Assembly: GCF_030814835.1 (NCBI RefSeq)
Contig: NZ_JAUSVS010000001.1
Location: 124,001-188,000 of the forward strand
Source: Caulobacter ginsengisoli
GTDB taxonomy: Bacteria; Pseudomonadota; Alphaproteobacteria; Caulobacterales; Caulobacteraceae
Direction: 5' to 3'
Length of the DNA: 64,000 bases
The notes beneath the pieces are model-generated. The model did no database searches and was not told the DNA's origin. It saw only the letters and a list, made by a program, of their open reading frames with translations. This document shows positions 6,042 through 14,887 of this stretch, piece after piece. Position 1 is the first letter of the stretch, and every line of letters begins with the position of its first letter. A program made the position numbers and the translations under genes.

Positions 6042-8957
6042 ATGAGCCTGCGCGCCAGTCTCAGGTCCGGGGTCGCGGCGGTCTGTATCGCCAGCGTCGT
6101 CGCGCCCGCCGGCATGGCGGCGCCGGCGGCGGCCGCGCGTCCGGTGCTGGACGTGCGCGTCGCCCAGGCCAAGGACTTCTCGCGCCTGGAATTCCACTGG
6201 GCCGCGCCGGCCACCGTCACCAGCCGCCGCGAGGGCGATCAGCTGGTGCTGCGCTTCAGTCGCGACGCCAGGCCCGACATCGCCCAGCTGAAGATCGCCC
6301 CGCCGCCGCGCATCCAGAAGGTGGAGGCCAGGCACGTCGGCGGCCGGCTGGAACTTTGGCTGACGCTCAGCCCCGACGCCGATTTCAAGCTGGGCTCGGC
6401 CGACGGCGCCAGCTTCCTCAACGTCTTCGCCAAGGCCGCCCCCCCGCCGCCGGCCCCGGCCCCGCCGCCGCCGGAAGCGCCGCCCCCGCCGCCGCGCCCC
6501 AACCCCGTGCCGGCCAGCGGCGTCGTCGCCCTGCGCCCCGAGGTGGTCGGCGGCCAGGTCAAGCTGCATTTCGACTGGAAGAACCCGCTGGGCGCCGCCG
6601 TATTCAGGCGCGGCGAGGCGCTCTGGGTGGTGTTCGACGCCTCCGCCAAGCTCGATATTTCCAAGGCCCCCAAGGGCGTTGGCCAGTACAGCGCCATCCA
6701 GGCCCTGCGCGGCTCCAACTGGTCGGCCGTCCGCATCGTTTCGCCCCGCACCACCCCGGTCGCCATCGTCGGCGAGGGCGGCAGCTGGACCCTGCTGCTG
6801 GGCCCCGGCCCGATGGGCGCGCGCGGGGGGGCCATCACGGTCAGCCGCGACGAGGAAAGCGCCGAGGCTGGCCTCAGCGCCGTGCTGGCCGGCGCCGGCA
6901 TCCCGGTCTGGGTCGACGACCCCGCGGTCGGCGACCGCATCGGTGTGGTGCCGGCCCTGGCGCCGGCCAAGGCCCTGGGCTCGCGCCGGGAATATGTCGA
7001 CCTGGCCCTGCTGCCGACCATCCAGGGCCTGGCGGTCGAGACCTATGCCAGCGACGTGGTGATCAGCGTCGACGGCGACCTGGTCCATATCGGCCGGCCC
7101 ACGGGTCTGGCTCTGTCGCCCAGCTCCGCCACCGGCCTGCGCCTGGCCGCCCGCGACGGCGCCCCCAAGGCCGCCACCATGCCCGGCCTGATCGGCGAGG
7201 ACTGGGCCCATACCCGCTCGGGCGGCTTCATCGCCCGCTACAACGCCCTGGAGGCCGCCGCCGCCGCCGAGGACGCCAAGGGGCAGGGCGGCCAGGCGCC
7301 ATCCACCGAGGCCCGCATGGCCCTGGCCCGCTTCCTGGTCGGCAACGAACTGGCCTTCGAGGCCATCGGCGTGCTCGACGCCGCCGCCAAGGCGCGCGAG
7401 ACCCTCAAGGGCGAAGCCGAGTTCCGCGGCCTGCGCGGCATCGCCAATGTCATGGCCGGCCGCCTGAAGGAGGCCGAGGCCGATTTCGCCTCGCCCGTGC
7501 TGGGCGACGATCCGGCCAGCGCCAACTGGCGCGGCTATATCGCCGACCGCCTGGGCCAGTATTCCGACGCCCGCCAGAAGTTCGACGCCGGCACCCAGGC
7601 GCTGAGCCAGTTCCCGACCGTCTGGCGCGTCCGCTTTGCTCGCGCCAACGCCGAGGCCGCCCTGGCCCTGGGCGACATGACCACCGCCAACGCCCATATC
7701 TCCGAGGCCCTCAACGAGCGGGTCTCGCCGCTGGAAGAGCTGCAGTCGCGGCTGATCCAGGCCCGGCTGATGGAGGCCCTGGGCGACAAGGGCCGGGCGC
7801 TGGGCGTCTATCAGGCGATCAGCCGGGCCGGCAGCCAGCAGGTCGCGGCTCCCGCCCTGCTGCGCGCCACCCAGATCAAGCTGGACGCCGGCCAGATCTC
7901 GCCGACCGAGGCGGCCAGCGTCTTCGACGGCCTGCGCTACCGCTGGCGCGGCGACGCCACCGAGCTGGAGACCATCCGCCTGCTGGGCCAGCTCTACCTG
8001 CAACAGGGCCGCTACCGCGAGGCGCTGGAAGCCCTGCGCTCCGCCGGCCAGCGCCAGCCGGACTCGCCCCAGGCCATCCAGCTGTCGGCCGACCTCAACG
8101 CCGCCTTCCGCGGCCTCTTCCTCGACGGCCTGGCCGACGGGTTGCAGCCGATCCAGGCGCTCGGCCTGTTCGACGACTTCCGTGACCTGACCCCCATCGG
8201 CGCCGACGGCGACCTGATGGTGCGCAAGATGGTGCGCCGACTGATCGACGTCGACCTGCTGGACCGCGCCGCCGAGCTTTTGCAGTACCAGGTCGACAAC
8301 CGCCTGGATGGCGTGCCCAAGGCCCAGGTCTCCACGGACCTGGCCACCGTCTATCTGATGAACCGCCAGCCCGAGAAGGCGCTGGACGCCATCAACGCCA
8401 GCCGCACCACCCTGCTGCCGACCGCCCTCAACGCCGAGCGCCGGATCATCACCGCCCGGGCCCTGATGAGCCTGGGCCGCCTCGACGCCGCCGCCGAAAT
8501 CCTCGAACCCGACAGCTCGCCCGAGGCCCAGGAGGCAAAGGCCGAGATCGCCTGGAAGGGCCACGCCTGGCCCCTGGCCGGCCAGCTGTTCGAAAAGGGC
8601 CTGGGCGAGCGCTGGAAAGACGCCAACCCCCTGACCCTCGACGAGGAAGGCCGCCTCCTACGGGCCGGGGTGGCCTACAGCCTGGCCGGCGACGACGCCT
8701 CGCTGACCCGCCTGCGCGGCCAGTACCAGGGCTTCTTCCAGCGCGCCCGCAACCCCGACGCCCTGCGCGTGGCCTTCACCGAGGTCCAGACCGGAACCTA
8801 CAACGCCAACGACTTCAGCCGCGCCGTCGCCGATGACGCCACCTTCACCGGCTGGGTGGTGAAGATGAAGCAGCGGTTCCGGGATCGGCCGGCGCCGGTG
8901 GGGCCGGCGACGACCAAGCAGGCGGTCGGCGCCATGAGCAGCGGGGCTAAGGGGTAG
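6042..8957 (+). CDS. Large exported TPR protein of the fliLM operon
   Basis: A 971-residue protein with a signal peptide (RSGVAAVCIASVVAPAGMAA). An N-terminal beta-rich domain follows at about 30-130 (AKDFSRLEFHWAAPATVTSR, a pattern like AMIN-type domains), then a poly-Pro linker (about 133-157), a second beta domain, and from about 395 to 930 a long series of degenerate tetratricopeptide helices (for example LETIRLLGQLYLQQGRYREA). Proteins of this design follow fliM/motE in Caulobacterales. A periplasmic scaffold role in motility is inferred. It ends the operon, and no terminator is obvious in the 40 bases after it. Confidence 0.7.
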   Translation: MSLRASLRSGVAAVCIASVVAPAGMAAPAAAARPVLDVRVAQAKDFSRLEFHWAAPATVTSRREGDQLVLRFSRDARPDIAQLKIAPPPRIQKVEARHVGGRLELWLTLSPDADFKLGSADGASFLNVFAKAAPPPPAPAPPPPEAPPPPPRPNPVPASGVVALRPEVVGGQVKLHFDWKNPLGAAVFRRGEALWVVFDASAKLDISKAPKGVGQYSAIQALRGSNWSAVRIVSPRTTPVAIVGEGGSWTLLLGPGPMGARGGAITVSRDEESAEAGLSAVLAGAGIPVWVDDPAVGDRIGVVPALAPAKALGSRREYVDLALLPTIQGLAVETYASDVVISVDGDLVHIGRPTGLALSPSSATGLRLAARDGAPKAATMPGLIGEDWAHTRSGGFIARYNALEAAAAAEDAKGQGGQAPSTEARMALARFLVGNELAFEAIGVLDAAAKARETLKGEAEFRGLRGIANVMAGRLKEAEADFASPVLGDDPASANWRGYIADRLGQYSDARQKFDAGTQALSQFPTVWRVRFARANAEAALALGDMTTANAHISEALNERVSPLEELQSRLIQARLMEALGDKGRALGVYQAISRAGSQQVAAPALLRATQIKLDAGQISPTEAASVFDGLRYRWRGDATELETIRLLGQLYLQQGRYREALEALRSAGQRQPDSPQAIQLSADLNAAFRGLFLDGLADGLQPIQALGLFDDFRDLTPIGADGDLMVRKMVRRLIDVDLLDRAAELLQYQVDNRLDGVPKAQVSTDLATVYLMNRQPEKALDAINASRTTLLPTALNAERRIITARALMSLGRLDAAAEILEPDSSPEAQEAKAEIAWKGHAWPLAGQLFEKGLGERWKDANPLTLDEEGRLLRAGVAYSLAGDDASLTRLRGQYQGFFQRARNPDALRVAFTEVQTGTYNANDFSRAVADDATFTGWVVKMKQRFRDRPAPVGPATTKQAVGAMSSGAKG

Positions 8958-8997
8958 GACCTCGACAACCGGCTGCTGAGGGACCTACCGTCTGGCG

Positions 8998-9582
8998 ATG
9001 AAGCGTTTCACCGTCAGCCTCGCCGCCTTGATTGCCCTGGTGGCGGTTCAGCACTCCATGGCGGCTCAGCCGCCCCAACCCGGCGCCGCCGTCTCTCCGC
9101 CGCCGACGGCCGAGCGGCTGGAGGTCAGGCGGCGGGTGATCGAGGACTCCCTGGCGCTGCACAGCCGGTTACGAGGGGACGCAGGCCTGGTCGTCGATCC
9201 GCCGGGGGACAGCGTCATCCGCATCGCTCGAATGCCTGCCGGCGTCGCCGTCGCCACCGCGACCAGCCTGGTGGCCGTGCGTTCGCCGTCGGGGTGGCGG
9301 CTGGAGGCTATCTCTGTCGATGAAATGTGCTTCGCATGCGCGAGCCAAGCGCCCCGCATCGTGGCCGTGCCGGACGACGATGGCCGGCGGATCGACGCCC
9401 TGCTGGCCGAGCGGGACTTCTACGCCCAGCCCGTCGACATCACCCACCCCGGCGCCTACGACGGCGAGGTCGTGTATGTCGAGGTGCGGACGCCCGCGGG
9501 GCGATGGAACGGTATGCAGTTCAAAGGCCTGGAGGGTCAGGCCGGCGCCCTGGCCGAAATCCTCTTCCGATTGGTCGGCTAG
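8998..9582 (+). CDS. Exported protein of unknown function, paralog A
   Basis: A 194-residue protein with a Sec signal (MKRFTVSLAALIALVAVQHS). The mature part shares several ordered blocks with the lipoprotein at 13133-13708: GDSVIRI versus GDTVIRI, SGWRLEAI versus AGWRLEWV, RIVAVPDDDGRRIDALLAER versus RVIAVPPADGQRLDALLADP, and VEVRTPAGRW versus IDIRTPTARW. These directly show homology. No catalytic motif is recognised. There is a CFAC pair in the middle. No good ribosome-binding site is seen before the ATG; the start is chosen for the signal peptide. Confidence 0.75.
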   Translation: MKRFTVSLAALIALVAVQHSMAAQPPQPGAAVSPPPTAERLEVRRRVIEDSLALHSRLRGDAGLVVDPPGDSVIRIARMPAGVAVATATSLVAVRSPSGWRLEAISVDEMCFACASQAPRIVAVPDDDGRRIDALLAERDFYAQPVDITHPGAYDGEVVYVEVRTPAGRWNGMQFKGLEGQAGALAEILFRLVG

Positions 9583-9630
9583 TTCTGGGCGCGCTCGACG
9601 CCGGGACGCAGGCCGGCCTATCGTCAGGGC

Positions 9631-11025
9631 ATGCATCGCCTCCTTGTCGGACTCTTCGCCTCGCAGATCGTCTGGCTCGCCACCGTGGCGGCGGCGGCTT
9701 GCCCGACCCTGGCCAGTTTCGATACCGGCGCCGCTACGGGCCAGTTCGGTTCGGTCGTCCTTGGTCCGTCCCGGGCGCCCGCGCCAGCCCGCCCCTCCGC
9801 GCCGATGCCCGAAGGCCGACTGGAGGAAACGGTCGTTAGCCTTGAGCGCTCAGCCTGCTACGGCCGCTGTCCAACCTATCGTGTCGAACTGAGGGGCGAT
9901 GGCACCGCCCGCTTCGAAGGCGAGCGCGACGTCCTGCTGATCGGCGAGCGCGTCATGCCCCTGGACCCGTCGGCCTTCGCCTGTCTGCTGGATCACCTGC
10001 GCGAGGCCGACTTCTGGTCGCTGCCCGACGAGTATGTCGCCAACGTCACGGACGGGCCGACCTATATGCTGACGGTGTCGATCGGCGGTCGCGCCAAGAC
10101 CGTGAAGGACTACAGAGGTCGCATCGTCGGCATGCCGCGCGCGGTATCGCAGATCGAGGCCGAGATCGACGCTCTGGGGGCCGCGCCCTGGATCAACGGC
10201 AACGACCGCACCTTGCCGCTGCTGGAGGCGGCCGGTTTCGATTTCCGCTCACCAGCAGGCGGGAAACTGCTGGCTGGGGCGGTTCTGCGCCACAATGACG
10301 CCCTGGCGCTGGCCTTGCTGGCGAGGGGGGCGCCCGCCTGGGGAGATGCGCCTCTGGTGGCGGCCGACAGTGGTAACGCGGTCCTCCTCAAGGCTCTGAT
10401 CGAGGCAGGCGCCGTGGGGCCGGGCGCCCCGGCCGACATGAAGGAGCGCATCCTGCTCGCCGCGGCGGATTCAGGCGACCTGGAGGTGCTCAAGCTGGCT
10501 TTGAGCGTCGGTCCCGATGTCAATGCAAGGAGCGCGCGGGGCACGGCGCTGGTGGAGGTCGTTGATCCCTATTGGTCACGCAGCTCCGGGGCGGGAACTC
10601 GGGGTCAGGATCAGGCGACGGCGGTAAAGCTGCTGCTGGACGCCGGCGCCGACGTCAACGCTCACGACGAGGATGGCGGCACCGCGCTTCACCGGGCTGA
10701 CTATCCGGAGGTTGTCCGGTTGCTCATAGCGGCCGGCGCGAACGTCAACGCGCGCGACAATGAAGGCAGCGCGCCCCTCCACAAGACCTGGAACGCCGAG
10801 ATTGCGCGGCTGCTCATCGAAGCCGGCGCCGAGGTGGACGCCCGGGACAATCTGGACCGAACGCCGCTTCTGGTCATCGACGACGATGGCGTGGCCCTGC
10901 AGCTCCTGCAGGCGGGGGCCGACCCCAGGGCGGCCGACAAGTTCGGGGAGACGGTCCTCAAGCGCGCCCGCTACCATCGATGGAAACAGGCCCTGGCCCT
11001 GTTGAAGGCCAAGGGCATTCGCTAA
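9631..11025 (+). CDS. Exported DUF6438-ankyrin repeat protein
   Basis: A 464-residue protein with an N-terminal signal (LLVGLFASQIVWLATVAAAA). A DUF6438-like domain follows at about 70-180 (SLERSACYGRCPTYRVELRG, Cys at YGRCP), then from about 200 a run of ankyrin repeats; examples are LLLDAGADVNAHDEDGGTAL, VVRLLIAAGANVNARDNEGS and IARLLIEAGAEVDARDNLDR. The repeats suggest a protein-binding scaffold in the periplasm. The gene lies between two paralogous exported proteins and converges on the beta-propeller gene with a 3-base gap. The substrate or partner is unknown. Confidence 0.8.
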   Translation: MHRLLVGLFASQIVWLATVAAAACPTLASFDTGAATGQFGSVVLGPSRAPAPARPSAPMPEGRLEETVVSLERSACYGRCPTYRVELRGDGTARFEGERDVLLIGERVMPLDPSAFACLLDHLREADFWSLPDEYVANVTDGPTYMLTVSIGGRAKTVKDYRGRIVGMPRAVSQIEAEIDALGAAPWINGNDRTLPLLEAAGFDFRSPAGGKLLAGAVLRHNDALALALLARGAPAWGDAPLVAADSGNAVLLKALIEAGAVGPGAPADMKERILLAAADSGDLEVLKLALSVGPDVNARSARGTALVEVVDPYWSRSSGAGTRGQDQATAVKLLLDAGADVNAHDEDGGTALHRADYPEVVRLLIAAGANVNARDNEGSAPLHKTWNAEIARLLIEAGAEVDARDNLDRTPLLVIDDDGVALQLLQAGADPRAADKFGETVLKRARYHRWKQALALLKAKGIR

Positions 11026-11028
11026 CGG

Positions 11029-13017
11029 CTAGGATTTCGCCCGCGGCGCATAGCTCACCCGCCCGACCTCGCTGACCCGGCCGCCCGCCACCCGGCCCTC
11101 GACCAGCTCATAGCCCATCAGGGCGAACACCCGGCCCTTCCAGAAGATCGGCCGGGCGTTGCCGTACCAGTCGACGCAGGAGGCGACGCAACTATCGTCC
11201 CTTATGTCGGTGTCACCGGCGGCCAGTTCGCCCAGGCCCGACAGCCTGCGGTCCTGGCGGCGGACGAAGACCATGGCCGTCGAGTTTTCGAACAGCTGGC
11301 GATAGACCGGCCGGGCCGGGCGGGCGACCGGCAGGCCCATGATGCCCGAGGCGCCGTCGGGCGAGTCGTCATCGGCGCGGTAGAAGAAGGCGTGACTGCG
11401 GCTCTCGGCCTCGCTGGCCTCGGCCCGCACGTAGCGATCACCGACGCGTGGGGCCGCCCCCCGAGGCAGTTCGATGGTGGTGAACACCACCCCGCCCTTC
11501 TCGCCGCCGATGACGATGGCGTCGCCGCCCAGGAGGTCGAGGCGGTCGATGCTCTGGCCCAGGGCCAGCTGGGTGACCGGGCCGCCGCGCACCGGGACGA
11601 CGGTCAGGGTCGAGTCGCCGGCCTGCGGCGAACCCCAGCCGCGTCCCAGGCCATAGAGCAGGTAGTCGCCGGCGAAGCGGTTCTGGAAGGCCCAGGCGTT
11701 GCCCTTGGGCTTAGGCAGCAGGCGGTAGCGTTCACGCCGCGCCTCGTAGCGGCCATCGCCGAAGGCGCTGATCGGCAGGCGCAGCAGCGCTACGGTCCCG
11801 TTGCTGAACTCGGGCCGCCACATGGCGTCGCCATAGCCCTCGCTGCGGACCAGGACGTTCAGCACGCCCTCGGCGGCGTCCTCGCGGAACGAGAACTGAT
11901 CGACCGGCGCTCCCCGCGCCTTCACGGCCGACGGCCGGCCGCCGTCCAGGGGCAGGCGGTAGAGGCGCGAACTGGGCGGGCCGCCGCTCCGCCGGTAGTA
12001 GTAGCTCTGCTCGATGGTCCACAGATAGATGGCCGAGCCGGAGACATAGAAGTTCCGCGAGGATGAGCCCAGGACGCCGATGGCCTTGCAGTCCATCACC
12101 GGGGTGGTGACGTCGCAGGTAGTGACGCTGTGCAGGACCTCGATCTGGGCGCTCGTGTCGTCGCGAAGGTCGCGCGGGATGTAGATCTGCCGCCCACCGG
12201 CGATGCGCTTGAAGCCGCTGTTTCCCGTCTGGCCCGACCAGCGGCGCAGGGCCGGCATGACCTCCATCGGGTCCTTGCTCCAGCCCAGCCACAGGGGCGT
12301 GTAGAAGACCAGTTTGCGGCCGATCAGCCGCGAGGCGTAGTTGCGGTCGCTGTAATAGTCGTTGGACTTGAGCTGGTACGCGTCAAGGAAGGTCAGGCCG
12401 CCGGCGTCGTCGATCCTGAACCGGTTGATCTCGGTCCCGCTCCGCGCATAGCTGTAGCCGATCACCACGACCAGATCGTCGCTGACCAGCATCTCATCAT
12501 ACCAGCTGCCCCGGCCGTCGACGCCCGGCGGATAGGCGTTGATCGCCGCGACCGGCGTCATGGTCCCTCTGGCCACCGAGACCGTGAACAGCCGGCCGCG
12601 CCGCAGGATGACCAGGTGATCGCCATGCGTCTTGACGATGTCGCCCTCGTCGACATTGGCCTCCTGGTTGTTGGTGATGCCCGGCGCGGCGACCTTGCTG
12701 GCGAGGGCCGGCGCGTCGGCGGCCGGCGCCGCCGCGGCGGACGGCATCACCGCCGGTGGCGGAGGCGGGGCCACGGCGGCCGTTACGACGAGGTCGGCCG
12801 GCGCCGACTCGACGTTGGAATAGCGCGCCTCGTCGGCCTTGCGGCGCTTGATCAGGAACTGTCGAAACTCTGCGTCCGAGGCGAAGGCGATCAGGCCGCC
12901 CGACGGCGTCGCAGCCGAGGCGCTGAAGTCCTGCGACAGGCCGGCGACCGTGACGAACAGGCCGAGCATCGCGCCGATCAGGACCCGCCTTATTGTCCGC
13001 CGTCCGGTAGCCGCCAT
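11029..13017 (-). CDS. Secreted beta-propeller domain protein (PF09826 type)
   Basis: A 662-residue protein with an N-terminal signal or anchor (IRRVLIGAMLGLFVTVAGLS). The diagnostic N-terminal block TNNQEANVDEGDIVKTHGDH at about 115-135 matches the conserved TN.QE..VDE.DIVKTDG motif of the 'secreted protein with C-terminal beta-propeller' family. Repeated beta-strand patterns follow, for example GRLFTVSVARGTMTPVAAIN. Function of the family is unknown. It has a good ribosome-binding site (AGGGGAAG) before the ATG at 13017 and is transcribed toward the ankyrin gene. Confidence 0.82.
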   Translation of the reverse strand: MAATGRRTIRRVLIGAMLGLFVTVAGLSQDFSASAATPSGGLIAFASDAEFRQFLIKRRKADEARYSNVESAPADLVVTAAVAPPPPPAVMPSAAAAPAADAPALASKVAAPGITNNQEANVDEGDIVKTHGDHLVILRRGRLFTVSVARGTMTPVAAINAYPPGVDGRGSWYDEMLVSDDLVVVIGYSYARSGTEINRFRIDDAGGLTFLDAYQLKSNDYYSDRNYASRLIGRKLVFYTPLWLGWSKDPMEVMPALRRWSGQTGNSGFKRIAGGRQIYIPRDLRDDTSAQIEVLHSVTTCDVTTPVMDCKAIGVLGSSSRNFYVSGSAIYLWTIEQSYYYRRSGGPPSSRLYRLPLDGGRPSAVKARGAPVDQFSFREDAAEGVLNVLVRSEGYGDAMWRPEFSNGTVALLRLPISAFGDGRYEARRERYRLLPKPKGNAWAFQNRFAGDYLLYGLGRGWGSPQAGDSTLTVVPVRGGPVTQLALGQSIDRLDLLGGDAIVIGGEKGGVVFTTIELPRGAAPRVGDRYVRAEASEAESRSHAFFYRADDDSPDGASGIMGLPVARPARPVYRQLFENSTAMVFVRRQDRRLSGLGELAAGDTDIRDDSCVASCVDWYGNARPIFWKGRVFALMGYELVEGRVAGGRVSEVGRVSYAPRAKS

Positions 13018-13132
13018 GGCGCTTCCCCTGATTTCAACCGACGATCCGCGCGGTGCGAGGCGCTGTCAATCGGGCGGCGGTGACAGAAGGGCGGAGCGGC
13101 GATACCAATGGCTCCTTCCTGGAGGGGCCAGC

Positions 13133-13708
13133 ATGCGCTCAATCGCGATGATCGCCGCTGTGATGTCGCTGGCCGCCTGCCAGCCCGCCGCCGGGCCGCG
13201 CCCCAAAGATCCGCCGCCGCCTCTGACGGCCGAAACCCAGGCGGAACTGGAACGCCAGATTCAGGGCGCCAACGCCTTGGACGCCGACCTGCGCGGCAAG
13301 GTCGGCCTTCCCGCCGAGCCGGCCGGCGACACGGTTATCCGCATCGTGCAGGGTTCGTTCATGAACCGCAGCCAGGAAAGCCTGGTCGCGGCCCGGACTT
13401 CCGCCGGCTGGCGGCTGGAGTGGGTGGACGGCAAATTCGCCACGGATTCCGACAAAGCCACGCCGGCGCGGCTGCGCGTCATCGCCGTGCCGCCAGCGGA
13501 TGGCCAACGTCTCGACGCACTGCTGGCCGATCCGGCCCTGTTCAGGCAGTCAACCTACGAGACCCGCCCTGGCTGCATGGATGGCGGCGCCGCCGTGATC
13601 GATATCCGCACCCCCACGGCCCGTTGGACCGGCTACCGGCAATGTGGCGGCGATCCGCCGGTCTCGAAGGTGACGGACATCCTGTTCGAACTACGGCCGC
13701 CTGAGTGA
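13133..13708 (+). CDS. Putative lipoprotein, paralog B
   Basis: A 191-residue lipoprotein. The start ATG at 13133 is chosen because GGAGG sits at 13121-13125 and it gives a lipobox (MIAAVMSLAAC, Cys17). The mature domain is homologous to the exported protein at 8998-9582, sharing the ordered blocks GDTVIRI, AGWRLEWV, RVIAVPPADGQRLDALLADP and IDIRTPTARW. Here the central Cys pair of paralog A is absent and different Cys residues occur near the C-terminus (RPGCMDGG, RQCGGDPP). No function is recognised. It converges on fliP with only 3 bases between the stops. Confidence 0.72.
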   Translation: MRSIAMIAAVMSLAACQPAAGPRPKDPPPPLTAETQAELERQIQGANALDADLRGKVGLPAEPAGDTVIRIVQGSFMNRSQESLVAARTSAGWRLEWVDGKFATDSDKATPARLRVIAVPPADGQRLDALLADPALFRQSTYETRPGCMDGGAAVIDIRTPTARWTGYRQCGGDPPVSKVTDILFELRPPE

Positions 13709-13711
13709 GGC

Positions 13712-14521
13712 CTAGCCGCTTGGCGCCCCGCGGTGGAAACTCTCCACCAGGCTCCCCGCCACCAGCCGCCAGCCGTCCACGAGGACGAAGAAGATCAGCT
13801 TGAACGGCAGGCTGACCACGACCGGGGGCAGCATCATCATCCCCATGCTCATCAGGACGCTGGCCACCACCAGGTCGATGACCAGGAAGGGGACGAAGAG
13901 CAAAAAGCCGATTTCGAAGGCGCGCTTCAGTTCCGAGATCATGAAGGCCGGGGTGACCACCTGGAGGGGCAGGGTCTGCAGGTTGGTGGTCTTGGGGGTC
14001 TTGGAGAGGCGGATGAACAGGGCCAGGTCGTCGCGATCCACCTGTTTGAGCATGAAGGTCTTCACCGGACCGCCGGCCGCGTTGAAGGCCGCCGGCAGCT
14101 CCATAGTGTGGTTGAGCAGCGGCTTGACCCCCTGGTCGTAGCTCTGCTGGAAGGTCGGGCCCATGACGATGGCGGTGAGGAACAGCGACAGGCTGATGAT
14201 CACCGCGTTGGGCGGGCTCTGCTGCAGGCCCAGAGCCGTGCGCAGCAGCGACAGCACCACCACGATGCGCACGAAGCTGGTGGTCATGATGACGATCGAG
14301 GGCGCCAGGCTGAGCACCGTCATCAGCCCGATCAGCTGCACGACCCGGTCGGTCAGCCCGGCCCCGGTGCCCAGGTCGATGTTCACCGCCTGGGCCGCGG
14401 CGGCGGCCGGCCAGATCAGGCTGGCCAGGGTGCAGACCAGGGCCAGCATCGCCGCTCGCCGGGCTTCGGCGGGAGGCAGGCCGGTGACCTTTGCCCAGAG
14501 CTTGGCGACAGCGCGCATCAT
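13712..14521 (-). CDS. fliP: Flagellar export gate protein FliP
   Basis: Core protein of the flagellar type III export gate in the inner membrane. The 269-residue product has an N-terminal signal (LALVCTLASLIWPAAAAAQA) and then the highly conserved FliP helices (LAPSIVIMTTSFVRIVVVLS, LGLQQSPPNAVIISLSLFLT, IVMGPTFQQSYDQGVKPLL). The C-terminal half contains ELKRAFEIGFLLFVPFLVID and SMGMMMLPPVVVSLPFKLIF. The start is the ATG at 14521, overlapping the fliO stop as ATGA; a longer in-frame upstream reading is only a shadow of fliO. Confidence 0.97.
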   Translation of the reverse strand: MMRAVAKLWAKVTGLPPAEARRAAMLALVCTLASLIWPAAAAAQAVNIDLGTGAGLTDRVVQLIGLMTVLSLAPSIVIMTTSFVRIVVVLSLLRTALGLQQSPPNAVIISLSLFLTAIVMGPTFQQSYDQGVKPLLNHTMELPAAFNAAGGPVKTFMLKQVDRDDLALFIRLSKTPKTTNLQTLPLQVVTPAFMISELKRAFEIGFLLFVPFLVIDLVVASVLMSMGMMMLPPVVVSLPFKLIFFVLVDGWRLVAGSLVESFHRGAPSG

Positions 14522-14832
14522 GCGGCGGGCTCCACGGTCTTTCGCGCCGGACGTTTTGTCCGGCCTGTTTCTTGCAACGCGGTGTCGATGAGTAATTGGC
14601 CTTCGCCCAGCAGGATCAGCCGCTCGCGGCCGTCCAGGCTGACCAGCACCAGCCGACGGGCGGGATCCAGCGGCAGGCTCTCGATCAGGGTCAGGCGACG
14701 CTCGCGCTTGAGCATCGACATCCGGGCGATGGTCTCGGGGCCGTATTTGCGCATCACCACGGCGGCCAGGCCGATCAGGCCCAGCGTCACGGCCAGGGCG
14801 AAGACAGCCCGCAGGAGCAGCACGAAATCCAT
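14518..14832 (-). CDS. fliO: Flagellar biosynthesis protein FliO
   Basis: Small membrane protein that assists FliP assembly in the export gate. From the ATG at 14832 it is 104 residues with one N-terminal transmembrane helix (FVLLLRAVFALAVTLGLIGL) and a short cytoplasmic domain with the FliO pattern RRLTLIESLPLDPARRLVLV then LILLGEGQLLIDT. An upstream in-frame ATG at 14853 would add seven residues but would end right beside the CtrA box, so the inner start is preferred. It is coupled to fliP by ATGA. Confidence 0.85.
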   Translation of the reverse strand: MDFVLLLRAVFALAVTLGLIGLAAVVMRKYGPETIARMSMLKRERRLTLIESLPLDPARRLVLVSLDGRERLILLGEGQLLIDTALQETGRTKRPARKTVEPAA

Positions 14833-14845
14833 CGCACATGCTGTG

Positions 14846-14855
14846 CCCGGCAAAC
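14846..14855 (+). promoter_or_regulatory. Possible FlbD half-site
   Basis: CCCGGCAAAC, the same ten bases as one end of the palindrome at 2698-2716 (read on its minus strand). It lies directly next to the CtrA box between fliO and flgB. In Caulobacter FlbD represses some class II promoters from sites near the CtrA box; that role here is inference from the shared sequence. Confidence 0.3.
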
Positions 14856-14856
14856 C

Positions 14857-14871
14857 TTAAGTCGCGATTAA
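14857..14871 (+). promoter_or_regulatory. Perfect CtrA box between fliO and flgB
   Basis: TTAA-GTCGCGA-TTAAC, an exact TTAA-N7-TTAA CtrA box followed by C. It lies 17 bases before the flgB start and 25 before fliO, in a 55-base divergent intergenic region. Direct activation of both the fliOP and flgBC-fliE operons by CtrA-P is expected from Caulobacter class II flagellar regulation. Confidence 0.8.
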
Positions 14872-14887
14872 CCCTGTTCGTTCACGA

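Noticed and set aside
5754..8564. A 936-codon minus-strand open frame opposite the TPR gene
   Set aside because: Product is Gly/Gln/Ala-rich without domain patterns, while the plus strand encodes a signal peptide and TPR helices in an operon. Shadow frame.
13712..14839. A longer FliP reading to 14839
   Set aside because: The extra N-terminus is fliO read in another frame; the ATG at 14521 overlaps the fliO stop and is followed by a good signal peptide.
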